Source of the DNA: Eulemur rufifrons
Lineage: Eukaryota; Chordata; Mammalia; Primates; Lemuridae
NCBI RefSeq assembly: GCF_041146395.1
Contig: NC_091001.1
Span: 104,182,965-104,246,964, forward strand
Reading direction: 5' to 3'
Length of the DNA stretch: 64,000 nucleotides
The notes beneath the pieces are model-generated. The model had not been told where the DNA came from. It did no database searches and saw nothing but the letters and a program-made list of their open reading frames with translations. Positions 1 to 11,040 of the stretch are shown here, in pieces; position 1 is the stretch's first letter, and each line of letters begins with the position of its first letter. Position numbers and translations under genes: made by a program.

Positions 1-892
1 AATTATGACAGGAGGAAATATCAAAATATTGCCATTTGCAACCCTAATGAAGTAATGCATGTGAGCAGTGATCATCAATGACTGGTAAAACCATTTGATG
101 AAAAGCTCTTGGGAAACTTTATATTAACTGAGTCACTTGGATACACCGATCAATTTCAACATTATGAAAGGAGACATGACCAGGTATTATATGCCTCCCA
201 CGAAAGGATACAACACTACTTTTGAGGCCTTCTTGCCCCCACATCAAACCTGGATATGAAAAGACCCCCTAGATCTAACCACCAGTGTGTAAGCAATATG
301 GGGTGTGAGAGAGGGAGGATATAGGAACAGATCAAACAACAGCGCCAAGATATAAAGCAGGAAATACAGAATGCGGAAAACTACAGTAGAAATAATGCAT
401 AGATTGCAAAGAAAAACAGAAATTGAGGAGAAACCAAAAAGTTAAGAGACTTGAGGCATATCAACCTAAAGCAATGTATGGCTCTTGTTCAAATTTTTAT
501 TGAAGAAACCTAGCATAAACATATTTATGAAATTATCAGAGCATCCTGACCACTGGCAGAATGCCTGATGACATTAAGGAATTATGATTTTTTTTAAGTG
601 TGATTATAGGATGAAGGGTTATTTTTTAAATTCCTTATCTTTTAAAGATATGCACTATTTACAGAAGAAATGATTTTTGAATGATATGATGTCTTGGATT
701 TGCTTCAAAATAACCCAGTTGACCCAGTTGGCGAGGGGTGGCTAGGGATATTTAAAACAAGGTTGGCCATAAATCAAGAATTATAGAAGCTGGAGGTTGG
801 GTACATGGGAGGTCATTATTCTCTTCTATTCTTATATTGGTTTGAAATTTCCCATAATGACAAGTTTTTTTTTTTAAAAAAAAAAAAAATAA
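1..892 (+). mobile_element. Old L1 (LINE-1) 3' end
   Basis: The right half reads like the 3' UTR of an old mammalian L1: 'gatatgatgtcttggatttg' near 685, 'ggttgggtacatgggaggtc' near 795 and 'gaaatttcccataatga' near 843, ending in a T run and an A-rich tail (865-889). No ORF2 reading frame survives. The element probably extends left of the window. The 5' third (1-440) is assigned only by continuity and is less certain. The tail position sets the strand. Confidence 0.75.
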
Positions 893-899
893 ACATTAT

Positions 900-1040
900 G
901 TGCCCAGAAATAAAATTCCTGGGTATGAAGGTTTCCAAGGCTTTTAAAATGTATTGTCAAATTGCTTTCCACAAAGGCTGTAGCAATTTAGAGTCCTAGT
1001 AGGAGTGTATGAGAGTGCCAAGGATATAATATTTTAAGAG
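900..1040 (-). mobile_element. L1 ORF2 3' fragment, antisense
   Basis: The stretch 'cacaaaggctgtagcaattt' followed by 'taggagtgtatgagagtgcc' is the complement of the L1 ORF2 region just before its stop, the part usually read as a valid-indicator for old L1 copies. It is a short truncated piece in the opposite orientation to the L1 that ends at 892, so it is a separate insertion. No frame is intact. Confidence 0.5.
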
Positions 1041-1845
1041 AATATATAATCACTTGGATAAATGTAGGCACGTGTATTTCTCAGTCCCCCATGCCTTTAG
1101 AAAGACTAATGGCCTATCATGGGATATTATGGCCCAGTCGTGACTGCACACCTGGAGGCCTTGTACCTGAACAGCAGGATAAGAAATCAAAGAGTAAATG
1201 GAGGTCAGCATGACAGTGTTGCCAACTCAGATTTATACAAATTTAAATTGCCCTAATGAGAGGTTTCTATGTTATTTCTGACACCATTGCCGATGATCTT
1301 TCTGAATGTCCATTGAGGTATTAGCTTAACGGGGAAAATCTGCAATTGTATCTTCTCAGTGAAATCTGATTATCTTCAAGAGGCTTCCTCACATAAAGAT
1401 GGGGAAAAAAATCAATGCCTGGGTTTCTCCGCCTAGCATGAAAAAGAATTTTCTGCTATAAGGGAATTTTGAGCTCCTGTAATCTTCCAATTATGTTTGA
1501 TTGTAGTGCCTCTTTCCTGTCTCAGTATTAAAGGACGGTCGGCACTTTTCTGCAACTAAAACCAACTCTCAGATGAAGCAGCCACTTATTTGGATGGCTT
1601 GTTTGTAATCAGCAGCTCTTTGGGCATGTGGAATATCCCCGCATTTGAGGAGGAGGCCACCCCAGACTTCTCCCTGACTATTAGCCAACCCACAGATAAC
1701 AGGGATCAGTGGCCCGCCATGTGCAGATGAGCCTTCAGGCACTGTGGGGGGACACCAAGAATAGTGGGCTGTGGCACCTGCTCTCTAGGAGGGCACCACG
1801 CCATGGAGGAGACAAAGGTACAGGTGTGAAAAGTCACAGTGATTC
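1041..1845. other. Unique sequence without a gene
   Basis: I see no gene or recognisable repeat. Part of it, about 1200-1560, is AT-rich and simple-repeat-free, with text such as 'acaaatttaaattgccctaa', and could be a conserved non-coding element, but nothing in the sequence proves this. The right end (1600-1845) is GC-richer and leads into an old dispersed repeat. Confidence 0.5.
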
Positions 1846-2470
1846 AGCCAGTCACTCATTTCACAGGCACTAAATGTCAGATGCTGGGAAGGAGCTGGGC
1901 AGTAGAGAGGAAAACAGGTCAGAATCCCTGCACTCAGAGTGCTCATCCTGTAGGGAAACAGACATAGGAACAAATAATTAAATGGCACTTGGTGAGCGTA
2001 GTGCTACAGGAACGTACCAGGAAGATTCCCGGTACAAAGAAGACAGGAACTCTGACTAGTTCAGGGAAACTTTCTGGAGGATGAGAAGGTTGGACTGCCT
2101 TTAAGGCTTAAGGACAGTCAAGCAGGGGAGGTGCTCTCCAGGCAGAAAGAAGAGTACGTGGAAAGACAGGGAGACTTGAAATAACATGAATCTTTGGGTG
2201 GAATGGTAATTCATTTGCTCTGGAGCAAAGTTGGGGTAGGGAAGGGAGGGAGGATGAAAATGGGAAGGTAGAAAATGCCAGATACTAGAGGGCTTTGTCT
2301 GCATGCAGAGGCATTAGCTTTCTTTTGTAAATGATGCTAAGTTACTATGCTTTAGAGCTGGGCACCTGAGTGAGTGACGAGGGTGGAGATGCCCAAGCAG
2401 CGCAGGTTGCCCAAGGGAGAAGCTAGCGCCTTGATAGAATCGGGAGGACTGTCATGCTGAGAATGATCCT
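1846..2470 (+). repeat. Old mammalian dispersed repeat (family not named)
   Basis: This follows a pattern common in mammalian genomes: a start of the type 'lost of animals-style gradient text' is absent, but the ordered blocks are clear. They are 'taaatgtcagatgctggg', then a phrase on the total load 'aatccctgcactcagagtgc', then 'gggaaactttctggaggatg', 'ccaggcagaaagaagag' and 'agggctttgtctgcatgcag'. The same ordered blocks return near 7790, 8230, 39091, 41460, 56535 and 62690. I cannot give the database name. It carries no open frame of note. Confidence 0.55.
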
Positions 2471-2754
2471 GAGACATGCCACGCTGAGGGAGAAGACACA
2501 AAGCTCCTATGCAGAAGAATTGGTGGATCAAAATCATCTATCCTGGATGTGGATACCCTGCCTTCAGGGAGCTGGAGCACAACTCCCTACTCCTTACGTG
2601 GGGCTGTAGTGACGTTTTTCCAACAGCACAGTATGGAATGGGGGCGGGACGGGGAGAGTCGTTTTGCAATGGAGAAACCTAACGAACACTGCTTCAGTCA
2701 GGTGTTCAAGACTAACACCAAAGTCATAGACCAGGTAGATGGCATGTAACCTTA

Positions 2755-2892
2755 ATATGATTCCATAAAACTGGCTTTACCTCTGTGGTCTTCCTCCCAA
2801 TAACCCACAACCACAGTTTAATCAAGAGAAAAGATCGGGCATATCTCAGGAGAGGGACATTCTACAAAATACCTGACCAGTATTCACAAAAC
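2755..2892 (+). mobile_element. L1 3' UTR, left part of an interrupted copy
   Basis: The text 'cacagtttaatcaagagaaa' and 'gggacattctacaaaatacc' followed by 'tgaccagtattcacaaaac' is typical L1MA/L1MB-type 3' UTR. It stops exactly where a hAT transposon begins and resumes at 5330 with 'actgtcaaggtcatcagaaa', which is the next part of the same consensus. The two parts are one L1 split by a later insertion. Confidence 0.8.
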
Positions 2893-5329
2893 CAGGGTTG
2901 GGAACGTGCAGCCTTAAGGTTACATGTGGCCTTCTAGGTCCTTAAGTGTGGCCTTTTGACTGAATCCAAATTTTACAGAACAAATGCTTTTATTTTTATT
3001 TAATCTGCTTTTGTTCATCTTTTATATTTTTATTTTTAAAATTAACATATTTAAAATACGAAAGAATAAAATTAGTTTCAACAAAATAATCCTCCCAGAT
3101 TGACTGGCACAATTAGAACATTAGTAAGCTATAGGGCTAAATTGGCAGCTGCTAACTTCCCTGCCTGACTGGTACCACTACTACATGAGGCTGGTTAGCA
3201 AGAGTTTATGAGAGTCAAGTACACCAGTCTGTTACCAGCTTTTGACAAAGGTGCACTGTGTTTCTGTTTGAAGTGGAATTTGTGAATAGTTGCACAGCTT
3301 GACAGTATTTTTTAAGTCTGTCTAACTGCCCATCATGTCAATGAAGACCAAGAGAATGCTGAAGCAAGAAAACAGATTTTTTTAATGAGGATTGGGAATT
3401 GCAATATTATCTTGTTTCTGCTAAAGATAAGACGATTTGCTTGCTTTGTGATACTGCAATTTCAACATTAAAGAAGTTCAATGCTCATCAGCATTATAAC
3501 ACTCATAAGGATCACAAATATTTTAAATTCCAAGAAGAGGCATGAAAGGTTGTATTGCAAAAATTAAAAGATGAGAAGCAAAAGCAAAGAGAGAACTTCA
3601 AGCAGCAGTAAGATCTGGAAATAATGCCACTGAAGCAACTTATAAAGTAGCTTATATATTCAGGAAAAAAGGGAAACCATTCAGTGATGTGGAAATTGTG
3701 AATGAATGCATCATCAAAGTTGGAAGCAGCTTAGACCTCTGATAATGATTCTAAGTACAAACAACTGCCTCTTTCAAAGAACCATAACTGATCAGCAGCA
3801 TGAATTAGCCTTCAGCTTAACAGAACAACTTCATGCAATACTTCAAAAAGAAAAAAATATATTATTAAACAGCTTTGGATGAATCAACTGATACTACTGA
3901 CTCAACACAGGTTTTATATTTCATTCTGGCCATAACAGAAAATTTTCTTTGCTATGAAGAGTTATTTGCTTTGGGCACTCTTATGAACAGAACACGGGGA
4001 ATGGACATCTTCAACAACTTTCAAGATAACTGTCATGAAGTTGAAGTGAATCTGGTAATTTCAGTGAGTGTATGTACACATGATGCACTTTCCATGACAG
4101 GAAAACATGAAGGCTTTATTGTACAAATTTAAAAAAGTATTAACAAATCTGGGTGCTCTCATTTCTTTTCATTGTATCTTGCATCAGCAAAATCTCTGTG
4201 CTAAAGCTACTATTAATATTTTAAGTGACATTTTGCAATAAGTTATAAGTATCATTAACTATATAGGTGCAAATGCAACAAGCCGTCATCAGTTTCGTAA
4301 CATGCTAAAGTTGAATGATGAAGTATTTATTCAGTATGGATTTGCTGCATCATTCTAAAGTGCATTTGCTATCGCAGGAACAGGTGTTGGCCAAAACTTT
4401 ATCTCTGTGAGAATAGATAGTTAAATTTTATGAAGAACAGAATCAGCAATGTGAATTATTGACAGAAGATTTCTAGAGGAATGCAGCATTTCTGTGTGAT
4501 AGCATGTCAATCAAAATGACTTGAATATTTCTTTGCAAGGTAAAGCTAAGTCTATATATGCTACGTGGCAAAGAAAATCCAAGCATTTTGAAAAAAGCTA
4601 CATTTTTTTCAAAACACTTCTTCACTACGAAATTTTGGACATTTTCCCCAATTAGCAAAGGTCATTGATGATCAGGATGATATACGCAAATCATTTGAAG
4701 AATACACAGTTTATAGACCTGCTATAGGAGAATACGATGAAAGGTTCACTGACTTTGAGAATCATGACATCACACTCAAATTAGCATTTCAGCCTCACCT
4801 AGTTGATATCACCAGGGCTCCTAAAGGACTACAAATTGAATTGATTGAACTCTAAGTAGATGACATTTTAAAGTCATTGTTTGATGCTCAGAAACATCCA
4901 ACTGAAATACGGAAAAATGTGGTAGAATACCCATATCTTTGGCAACACGCCCAGAAAATGTTTTCTTGCTTTTCAGCCACTTACTGCTGCGAATCTACAT
5001 TCTCGTACCTAACCCAAACTAAGACACCTTTAATGTCACAAATGACTGATACCCATCTAGAGGATCAACTGAAACTGCGACCTCCAGGCTGCAATAAAAT
5101 ATTCAAATGCTTTCCAACAAAAAGCAGACACAACAAAGTCGTTGCAAGGTTAGTTAACTTTAAAATTAACAAATAGTTTTCATTTTCTGAAATTATTAAA
5201 TACATAGCAGATTTTGACAAAACAGGGTACATTTTTAAGTATATCTAATTGAAGTTTCTCGACTGTGTCCTTATTTGGTTACGGCTAACTCAATGCAGCC
5301 TTCCCACATGAAAAGATTCTCCACCCCCG
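2893..5329 (+). mobile_element. hAT-Charlie DNA transposon, full-length but dead
   Basis: The left end begins 'cagggttgggaacgtgcagc' and the right end finishes 'gattctccacccccg'. Read in complement, the right end gives a matching diverged terminal inverted repeat of the Charlie type. The flanks carry an 8-bp duplication, 'cacaaaac' (2885-2892) and 'cacaacac' (5330-5337), with one mismatch, as expected for hAT elements. The 2437-bp length and an internal transposase relic show an autonomous copy and not a MITE. Subterminal sequence near 2935-2990 ('tgtggccttttgactgaatc') belongs to the same family. It lies inside an older L1. Confidence 0.88.
3335..5176 (+). pseudogene. hAT (Charlie-type) transposase pseudogene, GTF2IRD2/ZBED-like
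   Basis: A hAT transposase would cut and paste this element. The relic starts at an ATG at 3335. Near 3440 it shows a BED-type zinc-finger trace (CLLC, then HQHYNTH). At 3875-4132 comes the DESTD segment followed by the DALSMTGK motif of the RNase H-like core. At 4877-5176 it ends in the hAT C-terminal dimerisation region (CFSATYCCESTFSYLTQ). The protein resembles the transposase-derived part of GTF2IRD2. It is dead: a one-base expansion in the T run at 3377-3383 shifts the frame, stops lie at 3543 (TGA), 3609 (TAA) and 3648 (TAG), and the frame changes again before 3875. The middle (4135-4870) is readable only in pieces. Family assignment is confident, the exact Charlie subfamily is not. Confidence 0.88.
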
Positions 5330-5672
5330 CACAACACTGTCAAGGTCATCAGAAACAAAGAAATTCTGAAAAGCTGTCACAGCAAGAGGAGCCCAAGGAG
5401 AGACGACAAATATATGTGACATGGTGCCCTGGATGGGATCCTGGGATGAAAAAATCATTAGGTAAAAACAAAGGAAATCTGAATACACTATGGACTTCGG
5501 TTAATAATAATATACCAATATTGGTTTATTGATTAGAACAAATCTACCTGATGTAAGGTGTTAATTGTAGGAGAAACTGTGTGTGGAGTCTCGGGAACTC
5601 TGTGCACGATCACCTCAATGTTTCTGTAAATCTAAAACTATTCTAAAAAAATAAATTACGTTTATTAAAAAA
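5330..5672 (+). mobile_element. L1 3' UTR, right part of the interrupted copy
   Basis: Continues the L1 broken at 2892. Visible blocks in consensus order are 'aaggtcatcagaaacaaag', 'gatgggatcctgggatg', 'ggtgttaattgtaggagaaa', 'cgggaactctgtgcacgatc' and 'tctgtaaatctaaaactatt', ending in an A-rich tail near 5645-5675. No coding sequence is included. Together with 2755-2892 this gives about 480 bp of L1. Confidence 0.88.
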
Positions 5673-6142
5673 ATGAAGCCAGCGAACACGGTCAAGTCAG
5701 TCCCTAGACTGGATTTCACGTGGACTTGCAGGGAGGAGCAGCGAGGAAAAGGGAGGACGGAGTCTGGAGTGAGTGTGCGAGCTGCAGGGAAAGGGTTTGT
5801 GAGAACAGGAGAGAAATGATAGAGGACCAGGGCGAAGGAGAGAATCCACTGCCAGCAGATGACCGGAGGGAGCTTGGAAATGGAGGAAGTGGCCCTGCGG
5901 CTGTGTCTTAAGGCATGGAAAGAATTTGGGTAGGTAGAGATGGAGGTGGTCTACTTAGGAACTTAGAAAAATGCAAAGTATAGGTGTCAAAAGGAATATA
6001 ACTAGAAGAATTCATAGCTATATTGTACTCTAAGCAGCTATTTTTTCAATGTTGAATTGAGCTTGGTGAAATCCACTTTGGGTCACAGTGGCAATGAGGA
6101 GGAGGAGGAGGCAGAGGAGGAGGAAATACCATCCTATAGAAG
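5673..6142. other. Purine-rich unique DNA with a short GGA tract
   Basis: No gene. The first 250 bp are purine-rich and may be a worn piece of the dispersed repeat seen at 1846, but I cannot align it block by block. A GGA tract occupies about 6100-6125. An 18-base T run follows at 6143-6160 with no SINE body beside it. Confidence 0.4.
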
Positions 6143-6160
6143 TTTTTTTTTTTTTTTTTT

Positions 6161-7357
6161 AACACATTCAGGACCTAGTTTTAAAATATGAATATTGTAG
6201 AAGAGGTAATTACTGGGAGCATGTTAATGGGAGGGAATGAATTCTAAAGTCTCTCATGGGGATTTCTAAACTCGCGTTACCCTTTTTCCCCTCCTGGTAA
6301 AGTTTTGAGAGATAGTCAATCTCCCCTGGAAAAGGAAAAACTGTCTTGACATATAGAGGTCAAGTCTTGCTCTAGAATTTTATAAGTAAAAATTGTTTGT
6401 TGAATGAATTAATAAAATTATAGCAATTGCCAGAAGCCTTAAGTGTAACTTTCTTTATAAGAGGTTTTGCAACCGGTGATTAAATCAAAATTAATCTACT
6501 TTATGCACTGATACGAATCTGATTCTAAAAGCTACTATGAGTTTAGTATAGCCAAATATCTTTTTTAAAGCCATAGAGGAAATAGTTCATTAAAATCATC
6601 TTATTGTAAGTCTTTTTGCTAAGAGAAACAATTTTTGCTAAAAGAAAATAATTACTCCAGAAATCTATTTGTGTCAAATGATCAAATTAGTGGTTTGCCT
6701 GTTTTTCACTAAGTGGACGCAGCACAAGTTATTCCAGCCAGGAATTGGTCCCTGTTTATAGCACTGCAATCAGGTCTTTAAATGCATCTGAGAGTTCAGC
6801 AGGTACGAGACACAGATGCAACCCTTCCGTTCAGTCCGCTGCTTTGTTTGAACACTTACATATTAAGACAGAGAGAGAGGGGAGAGAGGGGAGGGACAAC
6901 TGAATGATGCTTCTAACAGTCCAGAACTTCAAATTGTTTTTGCTCCAATCCGAGATGATTAGCTCTAAGCAGTCCTGACATTTATCAGATGGTTATGAAA
7001 AGAAAGCAAAACTGGTCAGGACCAAAAGGCCCATTTCTGCAGAAGTTCACATTCAGTGCACCCAGTCGGCAGCCCGCCGGGAGCTGGGGGAAAGGAGGCG
7101 GTCTGTGAGGCAGCTGCCGCACGGTGATCAGACCGACCCATCAGAGGGCTGCTGGGGCTGATCTGGTGTCCAGATAAACGTGGCATTCATGCCAGCCATC
7201 TGTCCACAGGTCAGTGGGGACAGAAACTCAAAATCATTATCTCTAATGAATGAATATACAATGACAGTCTTGTGTGTGGCAAAGGATCATCACATAGGAA
7301 CATGGTTAGGGGAAATCAGGCATTGGAAAGCGGTGCTAATCTTGCAAGGGAAAACAG
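6161..7357. other. Unique AT-rich to mixed sequence, no gene
   Basis: No repeat or gene recognised. About 6690-6870 and 7030-7200 look like single-copy DNA under some constraint: 'tcaaatgatcaaattagtgg' and the CpG-containing 'cagctgccgcacggtgatca'. A GAGA tract lies at 6870-6895. The short open frames here have no protein features. Confidence 0.4.
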
Positions 7358-7391
7358 TTGTGTGTCTGTGTGTGTGTGCGTGTGTGTGTGC
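7358..7391. repeat. (TG)n microsatellite, interrupted
   Basis: Alternating TG with a single C and a CG interruption. It reads through two small open frames as runs of Val and Cys, which is why those frames look long. No gene. Confidence 0.9.
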
Positions 7392-7694
7392 CTTTAACCC
7401 TCGATATCTGGGATAAGCTTGCAAGAGAGGTGCTTTCACTTGACATCATCTCCCTTTCCTTGCCCAGAGCAGCACTGTTATTTTGCAGAGAGGGTTTGGG
7501 TGATGAGTTTCAGGAGAGCACACTCTTTTCCTTCCAACATGCCTGTCCAACTTTTCACCCCCTTTTTTGTTTTGCTCTTTAAAGGCAGAAAGCTCTATGA
7601 CTTCCTCCCTTTTCTCTGCACAGTGTCACATATACAAACCTTAAAAAGGTAAAGCCTGTTATTTTCGATGTATCATACTCTTAGCTAAAATAGC

Positions 7695-7696
<2 letters not shown>

Positions 7697-7727
<31 letters not shown>

Positions 7728-7758
7728 AATATATATGTGTGTGTGTGTGTGTGTGTGT
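7697..7758. repeat. Compound (CT)n-(AT)n-(TG)n microsatellite
   Basis: Fifteen CT units (7697-7726) pass through a short AT stretch into about twelve TG units (7735-7758). Such compound tracts are usually length-polymorphic. The flanks 7392-7696 are single-copy DNA without a recognisable gene. Confidence 0.95.
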
Positions 7759-7789
7759 AAGGAATATAATGGCATAAATTTTGGTTCTA

Positions 7790-8010
7790 ATAAACAGACA
7801 TTTACTTAGCACCTATTCCAAACTAGCACAGAGGAGCCCCAGGAGATAAAGAAAACATTTCCTAACCCTAAGAATTTCACAGTTTAATTCAGAAGACAAA
7901 TTTGTTATAAACAATTATAAAGAAAATTAAATAGGAACTAAAGCAGAAATAAAATCAACACGCTGGAGGCATACGAAGAAAGAAAGGAGCAAGGATGCCT
8001 TTATGAGGCA
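7790..8010 (+). repeat. Old dispersed repeat, 5' part
   Basis: Opens with 'acatttacttagcacctatt' and 'cccaggagataaagaaaac', then 'aagaatttcacagtttaatt'. This is the standard opening order of the dispersed family described at 1846 (entry, volume and storage phrases of the consensus). Truncated on the right by a MIR. No coding potential. Confidence 0.5.
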
Positions 8011-8014
8011 TAAT

Positions 8015-8210
8015 ATCTGTGCAGGACACTTTAAGGACATTGTTGCTTTTGCTTTTGACATAACTTCCTTCCAAGGTAGGAATCATCGCCCCTGTTTTGC
8101 AGTTGGGCAAGTTAAAGCACAGAATGGTTCAGTGAAAAATGCGAGTCACAAGGTGAGAGGTGAGTAGGAAGCAGACCTGGAACTTGAACTCATGTCTATC
8201 TGGTTTCAGA
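8015..8210 (-). mobile_element. MIR SINE, antisense
   Basis: The reverse-orientation MIR blocks occur in order: 'gtaggaatcatcgcccctgt', 'ttgcagttgggcaagttaaa', 'gtcacaaggtgagaggtgag' and 'gacctggaacttgaactcat'. The last is the complement of the tRNA-derived B-box region. It is a typical old, diverged copy. Confidence 0.7.
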
Positions 8211-8229
8211 AACTAAGCCAGCGGGAATC

Positions 8230-9230
8230 CATGGAGAGCTCATGCAGAAGACGGCACTAGGACTGGGGACGGCAAAGAAGGTCCATGCTGCTCCAGAAGG
8301 AGGGGACAGAGGAGACAAAGGTCAGAGGCAGAGTTCTGGAGACAGGACAGCACCCTCTAAGGAAGAGTCCGAGGTCCAGTGCACTGGAAATGGGCTCAGT
8401 GCTGGGAACCACAGAGGCACGATGCCAAAGACTGGCTGCCGCACACACCGTGGAGGGTCATGAAGGCTACGCTGAGAAATCTGGACGTGGTACCGTGTGG
8501 GCTGAGGACCCGCTGCAATGGAATCTCAGAGTCCAGGACTAAGTTAGTCTCTCACCGCCCATGGGATCATGTCCAGGGATATCTGGACAGCTGATGGGAT
8601 AGACCCAGAAGGATCTGCACACATGAGGGACCAAAGAACATCCTGGAATGGGCAATGATTGAACCCTGGGCCATTAACCCCTCAGCCATGACCATGGGAA
8701 CAAGGGGCACCCTCTAGTCCCCCAGCAGAGCATGGAGCTAGAGAAGGAGCCGTGGCTGGCAGCAGGTGAGGCAGGCACTTAGCTCAAATGGAGAGAACAC
8801 TCAGGACTCAAAGGGGAGAACATGAAATACATCACAAAGTGCCGACAGTGAAGGTTTCTTCTGGCCCAGATCTCTGAGCTAACGTCTTTGGGAAGGGCTG
8901 TGGTGAAAGCTGGTCACCTTCACAGCTGGGGCCCCAGAGTTCCTCTGTGAATGTGAAGACAGGAGGTAATGCTGCTCTGTGCTTCCAAATTGGCACCTCC
9001 CCGGTGGGAGAGGTATGTTCATCACATGTTGTCGTGTGGCCACTGCAAGCGGAAAGGGGAAAGGATTGTCATAGGGGTGCATGCACAGGACACCCAGACA
9101 CATTCAGAGAACCTGGAGACCGTCGTCACAGCAGCATAAGAAGCACACACATCGTGGAGGGCCCTGAGCACCACGCAGAGGAATTTGGACTTGAGTCTGT
9201 GAGCCCTGCACACCCGCGTGAAAAGGTCAC
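8230..9230 (+). repeat. Two partial copies of the old dispersed repeat with unique DNA between
   Basis: A shared block appears twice: 'cgtggagggtcatgaaggc' plus 'gagaaatctggac' near 8450, and 'cgtggagggccctgagcacc' plus 'gaggaatttggac' near 9155. It corresponds to the 'final part' of the consensus of the family at 1846. The segment 8501-8879 between them is single-copy and has no gene. Overlapping short frames on both strands here are accidental. Confidence 0.45.
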
Positions 9231-9788
9231 AGATGGATGTGGATGGCAAATGCTGCCTTGGGGAGGGGGAGTCCAAGGACTCCACATTTGAGCTTGAAGA
9301 TGCCCAGTAGAAACGATGGAGTTCCAAGTAACCCCAGGTTTCTCCAACTGTGGTCCCAAGGTCCTGGGGTCACCCCGTGGCCTTGCAAATTGTGTACAGG
9401 TAGTGGAATTGTTACAAATGAAAAGAGATGAAACAACCATGCTCATATATATTTCATAAATTTGAAATGGAAGATTAATTACAATTTTTTCAAAGAAATC
9501 TCTTCCATAATTGCTGTATGCTTAACAGTTTTACATGTACTATAAAAATTACGTTGTCAGTTCACCTAAGTTATTCTGTTAACAAGCTATATTTGCTATT
9601 ATTTCTTCATTTCATTACACACTATTATACATATTGGAAAATGTATACATATACATATGTTATTGTTATTGTTTTGTTGTGTTAATCCACAAACCCCTCA
9701 AAAGATGGATTAATGGCTCAAGAGAAGCTTATAGAAATATGACAGCTGTCATAATAATAGTCAATATTACAACTCAGAGTAAAGTCAT
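9231..9788. other. AT-rich unique sequence
   Basis: No gene and no clear repeat. A short 'ggtttctccaactgtggtcc' at 9338 recalls a hAT terminal repeat but has no partner. The 9430-9780 part is strongly AT-rich with a TATATACATA tract near 9645. Confidence 0.4.
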
Positions 9789-10615
9789 TGTGATATTGTG
9801 AAATATGTATTTGGTCTTCCTCCCATTTCCTGACTGCAGTTCTTAAAACCCTTGGAGTCTTCGTAGTGATAAGAATGTCTTTTGTATGTGAATGAGATGG
9901 CTGGTGGCTGGCAGCCCCTAGGTGGCTTCAGGATGGAGGCTGGTCACAGGATGGGGGCTTGTCACTTTCAGCCCCTTCCCCAACCTCTGGGGAGAGGAGA
10001 AGAACTGAAGGTTGAGATGGTCATCAATGGCTAAGAATGTCATTAATCATGCCTGTGTAATAAAGCTTTTATAAAAACCCAAAAGGACTGGGTTCCAAGC
10101 TTCTGTGTTGGTGAACACATCAGCACGACGGGAAGGTGACACACCTCAACTCCACAGGGACGTAAGCTTCTGTGCTCAGGACTCTGCCAGGCTTAGCCTG
10201 TGTGCTTCTCATCTGGCTGCTCAGTTCTCTCCTTTGTCATATCCTGTATCAATATGCCAGGAACCATAAGAAAAATGTTCCCTGAGTCCTGTGACATGCA
10301 CTAATAAATTAATGGAAGCTGGGGAAGGGGTTATGGGAACCCAACTTTATAGCCAGTTGGTCAGAAGTCCTGAAAGCCCACACTTGTGACTGGCATCAGA
10401 AGGTTGGAGGCCGTCTAGTGGGACTGAGCCCTCAACCTGTGGGGTCTGACGCTATCTCCAGGTAGCCAGTGTTGGAATTGAATTGAATGACTTGAATTAG
10501 AGGACACCTAGCTAGTGTCCCACTGGGGAATCCAGGATAGGCTTGCTTGCATGATGTGTGGAGAAAACTCCTACACATTGAATTTGATCACAGACGTGTT
10601 CTGTGTTTTGAGAGT
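9789..10615 (+). mobile_element. Solo LTR of an old endogenous retrovirus (ERVL-like, MER21-type suspected)
   Basis: It begins 'tgtgatattgtgaaatatgt' and keeps the order of a well-known long LTR: 'cttaaaacccttggagtctt', 'gaatgagatggctggtggct', 'ataaaaacccaaaaggactg' (the promoter/U3-R area), 'ttggtgaacacatcagcac', 'agccagttggtcagaagtcc', 'gggactgagccctcaacctg', 'gacgctatctccaggtagcc' and 'ttggaattgaattgaat'. The end near 10615 is approximate. No retroviral internal sequence lies on either side, so it is a solo LTR. The same family occurs inverted at 27540-28338. Family name is my best guess only. Confidence 0.82.
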
Positions 10616-11040
10616 ATGGTAGGAGCAACTGAGTGTGTTTGTTTTCTCCTGTATCTATATAGTCATAAATGAACAAGGGAACATGACCATAGATCAAATA
10701 TAAAATATGATTCCACATATTGTGAAGCACAAACACTCTCATTTGATAATTTTGCTCAAGCAGCCGAAAAGAAAAAAGAAAAAAAATATGACCAATAAGT
10801 ATAACGATATGTATTCAAAAATTGGAGTTTTAGGATGGAGGATCCATTTGTCCTTAGTTCCTAGCACACCATTACAGAACTTTGTCATAGCATGTCATAA
10901 AGTCACTTTCAAGCAAAGTCCAGTGACATTTGTACTAAACCAATCAGAATATTCTAGAAAAAATTGGATAAAATACTTCCCATAGGAAATTAATGAATTC
11001 TATCACTAAATGTAGAAAAGAAAGGAAAACCAAAGGAGCA
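10616..11040. other. AT-rich unique sequence
   Basis: No gene or named repeat. An A-rich tract with GAAAA units lies at about 10768-10790. The region leads without a break into the conserved-looking block at 11041. Confidence 0.4.

Noticed and set aside
9789..10615. Possible provirus between the two LTRs
   Set aside because: The LTRs are inverted and no gag, pol or env sequence lies beside either one.
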